Origin: Pseudomonas sp. ML2-2023-3
GTDB taxonomy: Bacteria > Pseudomonadota > Gammaproteobacteria > Pseudomonadales > Pseudomonadaceae
Reading direction: 5' to 3'
DNA: 64,000 nt
NCBI RefSeq assembly: GCF_037055275.1
Contig: NZ_CP146343.1
Span: 964,501 to 1,028,500 of the forward strand
Positions 9,326-19,100 of the stretch are shown here, in pieces. A program made the translations under genes and the position numbers. The stretch's first letter is position 1, and each line of letters opens with the position of its first letter. Under the pieces are notes generated by a model. It was not told the origin of the DNA, made no database searches, and was given only the letters and a program-made list of their open reading frames with translations.

Positions 9326-9766
9326 TCAGTCTTGGGTTTGAGCCGGGTTTTCGTCGAGCCAGCCTTGCAGCACCAGCTTGGCGGCGATGGCATCGACGGG
9401 GTTGTCGCGGTAGCTGCCGCGCTGGCCGCCCTGGGCCCGGCGTTCGCCCTTGGCCTCGAAGGTGGTCAGGCGTTCATCGTGGGTGAAAACGGGCAGATTG
9501 AAGCGGCCATTCAGACGGTTGGCAAATTTTTGCGCACGGGCGCAGAAGTCGCTTGGGGTACCGTCCATGTTCAACGGCATGCCGACCACCATTGCGTCGG
9601 GCTGCCATTCCTTGATCAGCTTTTCAATTTCTTCCCACCTGGGAATGCCATTTTCGGCTTTCAAGTTGCATAGCTCGCGGGCTTGGCCGGTAATCATCTG
9701 GCCGACAGCGACACCGATGGATCGGGTGCCGTAGTCAAAGCCCAGCAGTAAACGAAGGCCGGCCAT
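9326..9766 (-). CDS. ruvX: RuvX/YqgF, RNase H-fold nuclease
   Basis: A 146-residue YqgF protein with the RNase H-like N-terminal strand LLGFDYGTRSIGVAVG carrying the first catalytic Asp, the central VGMPLNMDGTPSD motif and the C-terminal DAIAAKLVLQ acid. The family is annotated as a putative Holliday junction resolvase; a role in pre-16S rRNA 5' end processing is supported in E. coli. Its start overlaps the algH stop by one base, the widely conserved yqgE-yqgF pairing. Confidence 0.95.
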   Translation of the reverse strand: MAGLRLLLGFDYGTRSIGVAVGQMITGQARELCNLKAENGIPRWEEIEKLIKEWQPDAMVVGMPLNMDGTPSDFCARAQKFANRLNGRFNLPVFTHDERLTTFEAKGERRAQGGQRGSYRDNPVDAIAAKLVLQGWLDENPAQTQD

Positions 9767-10338
9767 CAGGAATGGCCTGCTTGGGTGCTTAACAAATTGA
9801 GGTTCACTCCGAGGTGTTTCGCGGCCGCGTCGAGGCGCAGCTCGCTAGGGGTTTCAAACAGGACGTCAGCGGAATACGGGCAGGTCAGCCACGCATTGTC
9901 GACCAGTTCGGCTTCCAGCTGGCCAGCGTCCCACCCGGCATAGCCCAGGCAAATCAGGCTGCGGTTCGGGCCGTGCCCGTCGGCAATGCTGAACAGCACA
10001 TCGGCCGAGGTGCTGAGGGCCAGCCCGTCAGCCAGCTCGACGGTGGCGTCAAAGCTCATTCCCGTGGGGTGCAGGACAAATCCACGGTCAGTCATCACTG
10101 GCCCACCGCCATAGATCGGAACGTGCTGGCACAGGGCCGAGGAGAGTTTTTCCGGGCGCAACTGCTCAAGAATGTCCGCCAGGCTCAGTTCCAGCGGGCG
10201 ATTGATCACCAGTCCCATGGCCCCACTGGCCGTGTGCTCGACGATGTAGGTCAAGGTGTGGGCAAAATTCGGGTCGGCCATGTGCGGCATGGCGATCAGG
10301 AATTGATGCTTGAGGTAAGTCGGTGCGTGGTTTTTCAT
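9766..10338 (-). CDS. algH: YqgE/AlgH family protein
   Basis: This 190-residue DUF179 protein has the conserved N-terminal sequence FLIAMPHMADPNF, then LVINRPLELSL and GGPVMTDRGFVLH. Starting at MKNHAPTYLKHQ excludes 34 upstream codons that reach into a repeat element. In P. aeruginosa AlgH was described as a regulator of alginate and other traits, but its biochemical action is unresolved. It is coupled to ruvX. Confidence 0.93.
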   Translation of the reverse strand: MKNHAPTYLKHQFLIAMPHMADPNFAHTLTYIVEHTASGAMGLVINRPLELSLADILEQLRPEKLSSALCQHVPIYGGGPVMTDRGFVLHPTGMSFDATVELADGLALSTSADVLFSIADGHGPNRSLICLGYAGWDAGQLEAELVDNAWLTCPYSADVLFETPSELRLDAAAKHLGVNLNLLSTQAGHS

Positions 10339-10395
10339 GAGTCTTAGTGTGGCGCTGGCAACGTGAACTGACAAGTTTGAGGATGATAAAAGCCC

Positions 10396-10488
10396 TGTAG
10401 TCGCTGCCGAAGGCTGCGATAAGGTCCGCAGGACCTTCAAAAGCCAGGGCCGCGGTGCGCCCCATCGCAGTCTTCGGCAGCGACTACA
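10396..10488. repeat. REPIN-like inverted repeat, family A copy 2
   Basis: Arms GTAGTCGCTGCCGAAGGCTG and CAGTCTTCGGCAGCGACTAC enclose a GC-rich centre. It lies between tonB3 and algH, which are transcribed in the same direction, so it may separate their mRNAs. Confidence 0.9.
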
Positions 10489-10497
10489 GGTTTTACC

Positions 10498-11397
10498 TCA
10501 GTTGCTCGAAAGCCGATCGCCTTGGGCGAACTTCCAGGTGCGGATGATTTCGAGCCGGTCGATGTCTGCCAGGTCGCCCGTGAACGGTGCAAAGGGTGCG
10601 GCCAGGCGCACGATGCGTTGAGCAGCCTGATCCAGCAGCGGCTGGCCCGATGACTCAAGCACCAGCACTTCATGCAGCGAACCGTCCCGGTTGATCGACA
10701 CCAGCAGCCGCAGCTTGCCGTAGATTTTTTCGCGACGTGCCTGTTCGGGGTAATTCAGGTTGCCGATGCGCTCGATCTTCTTGCGCCAGTCCTCTTTGTA
10801 CCAGGCGCCCTTGTCGCGCATGGTCGAGGCCGCACTCATGCGGTAGATCTTCGGGCGCTTGGCGTACAACTGCTGCTCGTTGGCCAGTTCGGCCTCCAGG
10901 CTGGATATCTCGCTGGACAGCTGGGAGCTGTCGAACGTTGGAATGCTGGCCTTGGGCGCGGCTTCGGTCTTGACCTTTTGCGGCTGGCTCGGCGCTTTTT
11001 TCGGGGCTGGCGCCACGGTGGTCACGGCAGCCTTGGGTGCGGTTTGGGTCTGCTCGGGCCTGGCGGCCGGCGGCGGAGTGACCTTTTTGACGCTGTTGTC
11101 CTGGAAAGGAGCAACTTCAGTGGTCTTGGGCACGGCTTTTTTATCCAGCGTGCCGCTGCCTTGCTGATTGTCCTGAGCCAGAAAGTCCGCTTTCTCCGGG
11201 GCCTTTTCGCTTTTGAATGTGGAGAGCGTGATCTCCAGGGTTTTACTGATCTGTTTGGGTTCGGTCATGCTGAAACCCACGCCCACAATCACCGCGATAT
11301 GAATCAGCGCCGCCACAAACAGGGTAAATCCAAGGCGATCGGCCGCTCGCACGCCTTTATGGCTGAGTTCGGGGGGCAGGTCGCTGGGGAGTGTCAT
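10498..11397 (-). CDS. tonB3: TonB-family energy transducer (TonB3-like)
   Basis: The 299-residue protein has one N-terminal membrane anchor (about residues 22-43), a Pro/Lys/Ala-rich periplasmic spacer with PPPAARPEQTQTAPKAAV-like runs, a short heptad region and a C-terminal TonB domain beginning YPEQARREKIYGKLRLLVSI. It sits between gshB and algH, as PA0406 (tonB3) does in P. aeruginosa, where the gene is required for normal pili and twitching. Its location beside pilG is consistent with that. The outer-membrane partner is unknown. Confidence 0.9.
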   Translation of the reverse strand: MTLPSDLPPELSHKGVRAADRLGFTLFVAALIHIAVIVGVGFSMTEPKQISKTLEITLSTFKSEKAPEKADFLAQDNQQGSGTLDKKAVPKTTEVAPFQDNSVKKVTPPPAARPEQTQTAPKAAVTTVAPAPKKAPSQPQKVKTEAAPKASIPTFDSSQLSSEISSLEAELANEQQLYAKRPKIYRMSAASTMRDKGAWYKEDWRKKIERIGNLNYPEQARREKIYGKLRLLVSINRDGSLHEVLVLESSGQPLLDQAAQRIVRLAAPFAPFTGDLADIDRLEIIRTWKFAQGDRLSSN

Positions 11398-11474
11398 GGC
11401 AAAAAGACCAACATCGCGGGTTTCACAGGGTGCGCATGATAGCGCAATGTTGGTCTATTACTGGGTGTTGCAGA

Positions 11475-12428
11475 TCAGCGCGCGGCGAGCTTGCGCTCAA
11501 TCGCGTCCATCAGCAGGGCGCCGATATTGGTACCGAACGCATTGTCGATCTCGCGGATGCAGGTCGGGCTGGTGACGTTGATTTCGGTCAGGTGCTCACC
11601 GATCACGTCCAGGCCGACAAACAGCAGCCCTTTTTCACGCAGCGTCGGGCCTACCTGGGCTGCAATCCAGCGGTCCTTGTCGCTCAGCGGACGGGCTTCG
11701 CCCCGACCGCCTGCAGCCAGGTTGCCACGGGTTTCGCCAGCTGCCGGGATACGCGCCAGGCAATACGGAACAGGCTCGCCGTCGATCATGAGGATGCGTT
11801 TGTCGCCGTCCTTGATCGCCGGTAAATAGCCTTGTGCCATGATTTGCTGGGTGCCGTTGGCGGTCAGGGTTTCGAGAATCACCGACAGGTTCGGATCGCC
11901 CACGCGGTGACGGAAGATCGACGTTCCGCCCATGCCATCCAGGGGTTTGAGAATCACGTCACCGTGCAGGGCGGCGAACTCACGCAATACATCGGCGCGG
12001 CGGCTGACCACGGTGGGCGGCGTGCACTGGGTGAACTGGGTGGCGAACAGCTTTTCGTTGCAGTCGCGCAGGCTTTGCGGCTTGTTGACGATCAGTACGC
12101 CATCACGCTCGGCCTGCTCCAGCAGGTAGGTGGAGTACACGAACTCCATGTCGAAGGGCGGGTCCTTGCGCATCAGGATCACGTCCAGGTCGCTCAGGGC
12201 CGTGTCGGTTTCGGCGTCCAGTTCAAACCATTTTTCAGGGTTGGCGAACACCTTCAGCGGCTTCATGCGCGCCCGCGCCTTGCCTTCATTCAGGTAAAGG
12301 TCTTGCTGTTCCATGTAGAACAGGGTCCAGCCGCGATCCTGGGCGGCCAGCAACATGGCCAGCGAGCTGTCCTTTTTATAGGAGATGCCCGCAATGGGGT
12401 CCATGACAATCCCGACTCGAACGCTCAT
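11475..12428 (-). CDS. gshB: Glutathione synthetase
   Basis: GshB ligates glycine to gamma-glutamylcysteine with ATP. The 317-residue ATP-grasp protein shows the N-terminal VGIVMDPIAGISYKKDSSLA segment, the ATP-binding LKPLDGMGGTSIFRH loop and the C-terminal EINVTSPTCIREID metal site. A TGAGGA ribosome site precedes the start. It is divergent from pilG across a 246-base gap and heads the leftward run towards tonB3 (77-base spacing). Confidence 0.97.
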   Translation of the reverse strand: MSVRVGIVMDPIAGISYKKDSSLAMLLAAQDRGWTLFYMEQQDLYLNEGKARARMKPLKVFANPEKWFELDAETDTALSDLDVILMRKDPPFDMEFVYSTYLLEQAERDGVLIVNKPQSLRDCNEKLFATQFTQCTPPTVVSRRADVLREFAALHGDVILKPLDGMGGTSIFRHRVGDPNLSVILETLTANGTQQIMAQGYLPAIKDGDKRILMIDGEPVPYCLARIPAAGETRGNLAAGGRGEARPLSDKDRWIAAQVGPTLREKGLLFVGLDVIGEHLTEINVTSPTCIREIDNAFGTNIGALLMDAIERKLAAR

Positions 12429-12562
12429 GGCAAATTCCTCAATAAATAATGGGCAAAAAGGCTCTGAAAAGTGGCGCCAGAGTGGCGCTGAGTGTGGCCC
12501 CGGTCAAGGAAAAACCACCTGCTCCAGCACGCCTTGGGCGGTTCGATAGATTGACGGTCGTG

Positions 12563-12587
12563 ACTGTGCTAAAAAGGCTGGCACAGT
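12563..12587. promoter_or_regulatory. Inverted repeat in the gshB/pilG divergent gap
   Basis: ACTGTGC and GCACAGT form a perfect 7-base inverted repeat with an 11-base centre, about 90 bases upstream of pilG. It could be an operator or a weak hairpin. It does not match a Vfr/CRP site well and no regulator is implied. Confidence 0.3.
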
Positions 12588-12674
12588 GCTTTGAGCCCTT
12601 GTCCATCAAGGAGTTGGGGTTTTAAGTCGCACAGTTGTAACAAAATGGGTCGCCGTGGCGATGGTAGAGCACAT

Positions 12675-13082
12675 ATGGAAAAACATTCCAGCGCCTTGAA
12701 GGTGATGGTAATCGACGATTCGAAAACCATTCGCCGCACCGCCGAAACGCTGTTGAAAAACGTGGGCTGCGAGGTCATTACCGCCATCGACGGTTTCGAT
12801 GCGCTGGCCAAGATTGTCGACCATCATCCGCACATCATCTTTGTCGACATCATGATGCCGCGTCTGGATGGCTATCAGACCTGCGCACTGATCAAGAGCA
12901 ACCGGGCGTTCAAGTCGACCCCCGTGATCATGCTGTCGTCCAAGGACGGCCTGTTCGACAAGGCCAAGGGACGAATTGTGGGTTCTGATCAATTTTTGAC
13001 CAAGCCCTTCAGCCGTGATGAATTGCTGAGCGCAATCAAGGCCCATGTGCCAGCCTTCAATATCGTACAAAGTGCTCAATGA
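12675..13082 (+). CDS. pilG: Twitching motility response regulator PilG
   Basis: A 135-residue stand-alone receiver domain with the acidic pair D14/D15 (VIDDSKTIRR), phospho-acceptor D58 (FVDIMMPRLDGY) and the conserved Lys in FLTKPF. In P. aeruginosa PilG is phosphorylated by ChpA, promotes pilus extension and feeds into FimV/CyaB signalling. The start at MEKHSSALKV matches known PilG; the upstream in-frame codons are not convincing. It is the first gene of the Chp cluster. Confidence 0.96.
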   Translation: MEKHSSALKVMVIDDSKTIRRTAETLLKNVGCEVITAIDGFDALAKIVDHHPHIIFVDIMMPRLDGYQTCALIKSNRAFKSTPVIMLSSKDGLFDKAKGRIVGSDQFLTKPFSRDELLSAIKAHVPAFNIVQSAQ

Positions 13083-13124
13083 AGCCCGGCCAGCCGGCCA
13101 ACCACCTTATAAATGGGGAACACC

Positions 13125-13502
13125 ATGGCTCGCATTCTGATCGTCGATGACTCGCCGACTGAAATGTACAAATTGACCGGCATGCTGGAAAAGCACGGCC
13201 ATGAAGTGCTCAAGGCTGAAAACGGCGCCGACGGCGTTGCCCTGGCACGCCAGGAAAAGCCCGATGTGGTGTTGATGGACATCGTGATGCCGGGCCTCAA
13301 TGGTTTTCAGGCCACGCGTCAGCTGACCAAAGATCCGGAGACCAGCTACATCCCGGTTATCGTTGTGACGACAAAGGATCAGGAAACCGACATGGTCTGG
13401 GCCCAACGACAAGGGGCCAAGGGCTACCTGACCAAGCCGGTCGATGAAGAGCAACTGATCCTCAAGGTGAAAAAAGTCCTGGAAGAAAACCCTCTAAAAT
13501 GA
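13125..13502 (+). CDS. pilH: Twitching motility response regulator PilH
   Basis: A 125-residue CheY-like receiver with D8/D9 (LIVDDSPTEMYK), phospho-acceptor D52 (LMDIVMPGLNGF) and Lys in YLTKPVDEEQL. In the P. aeruginosa Chp system PilH is thought to act as a phosphate sink or to favour pilus retraction, opposing PilG. The start at MARILIVDDS has GGGGAA upstream. It lies 42 bases after pilG and 10 before pilI. Confidence 0.96.
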   Translation: MARILIVDDSPTEMYKLTGMLEKHGHEVLKAENGADGVALARQEKPDVVLMDIVMPGLNGFQATRQLTKDPETSYIPVIVVTTKDQETDMVWAQRQGAKGYLTKPVDEEQLILKVKKVLEENPLK

Positions 13503-13512
13503 CGGCTGCCTT

Positions 13513-14052
13513 ATGCCTGGCTCACTGACGGCCTTCGAACTGCTGCTTGAAATCGACCAGCGCTGTCGCCAGCTGGCAGCGGGCCTGGTGCCTGCACAAG
13601 CGCAACTCGATACCTGGAGCGGTATCGGCTTTCGCATCGGCGAGCATTGTTTTGTGGCGCCGATGGGCGAAATTGCCGAAATCCTCCATGAGCCGCGATT
13701 CACCTTGTTGCCCGGTGTAAAGCCCTGGGTCAAGGGCGTGGCCAATCTGCGCGGGCAATTGCTGCCGGTCATGGACCTGTGCGGCTTTTTCGGGGTTGAG
13801 CTGTCGCCCTTGCGTAAACAGCGCCGGGTGCTGGTGCTGGAATATAAAGACGTGTTTGTCGGGTTGCAGGTGGACGAAGTGCAGGGCATGCAGCACTTTG
13901 CACATGCCGATCTCAATGCCGATACGCACGCGTTGCCTCATCCGATGTTCGCGCCTTATGTGCAGGGGCATTTTGCTGGCGAACACCCTTGGTGGGTATT
14001 CAGCCCTTTTGCCCTGGCTCAGGCGCCGCAATTCTGGGCGGTGGCCGTGTGA
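13513..14052 (+). CDS. pilI: CheW-like coupling protein PilI
   Basis: A 179-residue CheW-domain protein (GIGFRIGEHCFVAPMGEIAEILHEP, then GVANLRGQLLPVMDLCGFFG) that should link the receptor PilJ to the kinase ChpA. Length and motifs match PilI. No clear Shine-Dalgarno stands before its ATG, which suggests coupling to pilH 10 bases upstream. Confidence 0.94.
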   Translation: MPGSLTAFELLLEIDQRCRQLAAGLVPAQAQLDTWSGIGFRIGEHCFVAPMGEIAEILHEPRFTLLPGVKPWVKGVANLRGQLLPVMDLCGFFGVELSPLRKQRRVLVLEYKDVFVGLQVDEVQGMQHFAHADLNADTHALPHPMFAPYVQGHFAGEHPWWVFSPFALAQAPQFWAVAV

Positions 14053-14093
14053 TCAGGCCTCGCGCTTTAAAACGGGATCTCAGGACCTGATTG

Positions 14094-16151
14094 ATGACCA
14101 CAGCCAATACCGCTAAACCAATGGAAGGGTCGCGCAGTCGTTCGCAGATCATCGTGCTTTTTATCGCCCTGATCGTGTTCATCATGCTGTTGTTCGCCAA
14201 CTTTGCTTACCTCAACACCCAATCCAACTACGACAAGCAATACATCAGCCACGCGGGTGAATTGCGTGTCCTGTCCCAGCGTATTGCCAAAAACGCCACT
14301 GAGGCCGCAGCCGGAAAGGCTGCCGCGTTCAAGTTGCTGATCGATGCGCGAAACGATTTCAGCCAGCGTTGGGGCTATCTGAAAAAAGGCGATCCGGTCA
14401 CTGGCCTGCCTCCCGCGCCTCCTGCAGTCCACAAGGAAATGCAGGCGGTTCAGCGTGACTGGGAGCTGTTGCTGAGCAACGTCAACGCCATTTTGGCCAG
14501 TGAGCAAACCGTACTGTCGTTGCATCAAGTGGCCGCGACACTGGCCGAAACCGTGCCGCAGCTACAGGTCGAATACGAAAAGGTCGTCGAAATCCTGTTG
14601 CAGCGTGGCGCGCCAGCCAGCCAGGTGGCGCTGGCGCAGCGTCAGTCATTACTGGCCGAACGCATTTTAGGCGCGGTGAATACGGTGCTGGCCGGTGATG
14701 AAAATGCAGCCCAGGCCGCCGGTGCTTTCGGGCGCGATGCCAACCGCTTCGGGCAAGTGCTCAACGGCATGCTGGAAGGCAATGACGGGATGAGGATTAC
14801 CCAGGTCGAAGACAAGGACGCCCGTGCCCGCTTGCAGGAAATTTCCGAGCTGTTCCAGTTTGTGTCGGGCTCAGTGGATGAAATCATTGAAACCTCGCCG
14901 CAGCTGTTCCACGTACGTGAAGCCGCCAACACCATATTCAGCCTGTCGCAAACCTTGCTTGATGAAGCGTCGACCCTGGCCAACGGCTTTGAAAATCTCG
15001 CCACCGGGCGCTCGCTCGACATCATTGGCGGTTACGTATTGGGCTTGCTGGCACTGGCATCAATCATCCTGATCGGGCTGGTGATGGTGCGCGAAACCAA
15101 TCGCCAACTGCGTGAAACGGCCGAAAAGAACGAGCGCAACCAGAACGCGATCATGCGTTTGCTGGACGAAATTGCCGATCTGGCCGACGGCGACCTGACG
15201 GTGACGGCCTCTGTCACCGAAGATTTTACGGGGGCCATTGCCGACTCCATCAACTATTCGATCGACCAACTGCGCGAGCTGGTGGCCACGATCAACCACA
15301 CCGCAGGTCAGGTCGCGGCAGCCGTGCAGGAAACCCAGGCAACCGCCATGCAGTTGGCCGAGGCTTCCGAGCATCAAGCCCAGCAAATTGCCGAGGCTTC
15401 GGGAGCCATCCAGCAAATGGCCCACTCCATCGATCAGGTGTCGGCCAACGCTTCGGAGTCTTCAGCGGTGGCGGAGCGCTCCGTGGCGATTGCCAACAAG
15501 GGCAACGAAGTGGTGCATAACACCATTCATGGCATGGACAACATTCGTGATCAGATCCAGGACACCGCCAAGCGGATCAAGCGGTTGGGCGAGTCTTCCC
15601 AGGAAATCGGCGACATTGTCAGCCTGATTGATGATATTGCCGATCAAACCAATATCCTGGCGTTGAACGCGGCCATCCAGGCCTCGATGGCCGGCGATGC
15701 CGGGCGCGGGTTTGCCGTGGTGGCCGACGAAGTCCAGCGCCTGGCCGAGCGCTCATCGGCGGCTACGCGGCAAATCGAAACCCTGGTGCGGGCGATTCAG
15801 GCCGACACCAACGAGGCGGTGATTTCCATGGAGCAAACCACCACCGAAGTGGTGCGCGGTGCCCGTCTGGCCCATGACGCCGGAGTGGCGCTGGAGGAGA
15901 TCGAAGGCGTGTCGCAAAATCTGGCGGACCTGATTCAAAGCATCTCCAACGCCGCGCAGCAGCAGACCACTTCGGCGGCGCAGATCTCCCTGACCATGAA
16001 CGTCATTCAGCAAATCACCAACCAGACCTCGTCGGGCTCCACTGCGACCGCCGACAGCATCGGTAATCTGGCCAAAATGGCCAGCCAGCTGCGGCGTTCG
16101 GTATCTGGCTTCACATTGCCTGCGCCGCCTAAAGACCTTGGTCCACAGTAA
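14094..16151 (+). CDS. pilJ: Type IV pilus methyl-accepting chemoreceptor PilJ
   Basis: The 685-residue receptor has TM1 at about residues 19-41, a helical periplasmic domain with PilJ-type sequence ([12 protein letters not shown]), TM2 at about 309-333, a HAMP segment, then a long coiled coil with the signalling tip around residue 504 ([20 protein letters not shown]). It reports pilus/surface contact to ChpA. The ATG at 14094 is preferred over the adjacent TTG. In P. aeruginosa the methyltransferase gene pilK follows; here chpA follows after 27 bases. Confidence 0.96.
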   Translation: MTTANTAKPMEGSRSRSQIIVLFIALIVFIMLLFANFAYLNTQSNYDKQYISHAGELRVLSQRIAKNATEAAAGKAAAFKLLIDARNDFSQRWGYLKKGDPVTGLPPAPPAVHKEMQAVQRDWELLLSNVNAILASEQTVLSLHQVAATLAETVPQLQVEYEKVVEILLQRGAPASQVALAQRQSLLAERILGAVNTVLAGDENAAQAAGAFGRDANRFGQVLNGMLEGNDGMRITQVEDKDARARLQEISELFQFVSGSVDEIIETSPQLFHVREAANTIFSLSQTLLDEASTLANGFENLATGRSLDIIGGYVLGLLALASIILIGLVMVRETNRQLRETAEKNERNQNAIMRLLDEIADLADGDLTVTASVTEDFTGAIADSINYSIDQLRELVATINHTAGQVAAAVQETQATAMQLAEASEHQAQQIAEASGAIQQMAHSIDQVSANASESSAVAERSVAIANKGNEVVHNTIHGMDNIRDQIQDTAKRIKRLGESSQEIGDIVSLIDDIADQTNILALNAAIQASMAGDAGRGFAVVADEVQRLAERSSAATRQIETLVRAIQADTNEAVISMEQTTTEVVRGARLAHDAGVALEEIEGVSQNLADLIQSISNAAQQQTTSAAQISLTMNVIQQITNQTSSGSTATADSIGNLAKMASQLRRSVSGFTLPAPPKDLGPQ

Positions 16152-16178
16152 TGCGCTGCAATTCTGACTGGAGTCGTT

Positions 16179-19100
16179 ATGGTTGACCGGCACGACTATG
16201 TGGCCCTTGAGTGGGTCAAAGGCGAAATTGCCCACACGCTAAAACAGGCCCGCGTGGCGCTGGATGCCTACGCGCAACAGCCTGCCGCCGACACGCTGGA
16301 GCAATGCCTGGCCTGTATTCATCAGGTGCATGGCAGCTTGCTGATGGTCGAGTTCTACGGCGCGGCGTTGCTGGCAGAAGAGATGGAGCAGTTGGTCATT
16401 GCCTTGCAACAGGGCCGCGTCAGCCAGCTCGACGAAGCCCTGCGGTTATTGCAGCAAGCCTTCAGCCAATTGCCGTTGTACCTGGACCGAGTACACAGTG
16501 CCCGACGGGATTGGCCATTGGTGGTGTTGCCGTTGCTCAATGACTTGCGCAGCGCCCGTGGCGAAGCCCTGCTCTCGGAAACCAGTCTGTTCAGCCCGCC
16601 CTTGCAAGTGTTGCCCCCATTGGACCCGGCCGCCCTGGCCCGTTTGCTCCCCGCAGACTTGCCGCGGGAGCTGCGGATTCTGCGCCATACCTTGCAAACC
16701 GCGTTTCTGGGTTTGCGCCGTGGCGAAGCCGTGCAGGCCCATCTGGAAATGATGGCCGGGGTGTTCGCACGGCTTCAAAGCCTGTGCCTGGGTTCGCCGC
16801 TCAACGCCTTGTGGAAAATAGCCGCGGCCCTGGTCGATGGCATGCTCAAGGGGCGGGTCCCGAACAGCCCGGCCCTGCGCAGCCTGCTTAAAAAGTCCGA
16901 CAAGGAACTCAAGCGCCTGCTGGAGCAAGGCATCGAGGCCGTCAATCAGCCTGCGCCCGAAGAGTTGCTCACCAGCCTGCTGTTTTACATCGCCAAGGCC
17001 GAGCATCCGACCTCGAAAATGCTCGCCCTGAAAAACCATTACGAACTGGATCAGGCCATGCCCGATGCGGCGATGGTCGATGAGGAGCGGGCGCGACTGG
17101 CTGGCCCCGACCGCGACGCGATGCGCTCAGTGGTTGCGGCATTGTGCGAAGAACTGGTGCGGGTCAAGGAACGCCTCGACCTGTTTGTGCGCAGCGACCG
17201 TTTGCACGTCTCGGAACTGAGCAGCCTGATGGCCCCGTTGCGCCAGATCGCTGACACCTTGGCGGTGCTGGGGTTTGGTCAGCCGCGCAAAGTCATCATC
17301 GATCAACTGGCGGTGATGCAAAGTCTGGCCCAGGGCCAGCGCGAGCCCACCGATGCGGTGTTGATGGATGTTGCGTCAGCCCTGCTCTACGTAGAGGCCA
17401 CATTGGCTGGCATGGTTGGCAGCGTTGAGCCCTCGCAGCGCGAAGAGAGCCGTTTGCCCACCACCGACCTCATGCAGATCCATCAACTGGTGATCAAGGA
17501 GGCGCGCATCGGCCTTGAGGAAGTGAAGGATCTGATCGCCGATTACGTGATGGCCGGCCATGACCGCCTGCACTTGCAGCCACTGCCTGCGCTGATCACA
17601 CAAATCCGTGGTGCGCTGGCAATGATCCCCTTGAGCCGCGCTGCCAGCCTGCTGCAAGCCTGCCATGACTATCTGTGCGAGCGCCTGCTGCAGGGGGCTG
17701 ATATCCCGACAGCGCAGCAACTGGATCATCTGGCCGAAGCCCTGAGCAGCATCGAGTATTACCTGGAGCGTCTCTCCCAGGACCCGGGAGCCGCGGGCGA
17801 GCGGGTGCTGGATTGGGCCGAAAACAGTCTGGCCAGGCTGGGCTATGCCCCGGCCGAGCCTGCCGGACCGTTGCTGGATGACGCCTGCAGCCCCGCGGAT
17901 CAACCGCTGATGCCGGATCTGCAGGGGAACCTGGCCGATGTGCTGGCGAGTCCGCTGTCTGCGCTCAATCCGCCTGCGCAGCACATGCCCGCCAGCCTGC
18001 TGCCGCCGCCGATGGATGAAGAGCCCCTTGATGAAGAGTTGCTGGACGTCTTTCTGGAAGAGACCGACGAAGTACTGATCACCCTGCACGATTGCCTGCC
18101 GCAATGGGTCGCCAACCCGGCGGACAGCGCCGCACTGGCAGAACTGCGCCGCGGCTTTCACACCCTCAAGGGCAGCGGGCGCATGGTGCGTGCGCTGGTG
18201 CTGGGGGAATTGGCGTGGGCGGTCGAGAACCTGCTCAATCGCGTGATTGAGCGCAGCGTGGCGCCGTCCCCGCAGATCTTTCAACTGCTTGAAGACGTGC
18301 TGGTGATGCTGCCCGAGCTGATTCAGGCGTTTGCCGAGCAAAGCCAGCGTCAGCGCGAAGACGTCGACCAACTGGCCGCTCGGGCACAGCGCCTGGCCAA
18401 AGGTGAGCCGCAGCCGCTGCTGATTGCCCAGGACGCCAGCCATTTCGACCCGCAGTTGCTGGACATCTTCCGACAGGAAGCGCAAACCCACCTTGAGCGT
18501 CTTGACCGTTTTCTGGATCGGGCCCGCGAGCAAATGCCGCTGTATGCCAGCGACGACCTGCAACTGGCCATGCACACCCTCAAAGGCAGTGCGCACATGG
18601 CGGGCGTGGTGCACATGGCCGAACTGGCGGCGCCACTGGATCATCTGGTCCGTGAGTACAAGGCCCATCATCTTGCCCTCGGGCAGGAAGAAATTGAGCT
18701 GTTGCGGGAGGCTGACGGCTTGTTGCACCGCGGCCTCAAGCAACTGGACAGTGACCAGCTGGCCGAGATCAAGGGGGCTCGCTCCCTGATCGAGCGCACC
18801 GAGCGACTGATCGCCACCCGTCTTGAAACCCTGCTCAATACGCCCACCAGCAGTTGGGTGGCCCAGCGCGACCCGCAACGGATTACCGAGTTTCTGGGCG
18901 AAAGCATGGACATCCTGTTTGACGCCGAAGAGCTGCTTAAAAACTGGCATCAGAACCCCCAGCAGCGGGAGGGCCTGGATACCCTGCTGGACCAGCTGAC
19001 TGCCTTGGCCCAGGCCGCACACCTGCTGGACCTGCACCCCATTGATGCCGTGTGCGAAGCCTTGCTCGACCTGTATGGCGCCGTTGAGGAAAGCAGCCTG

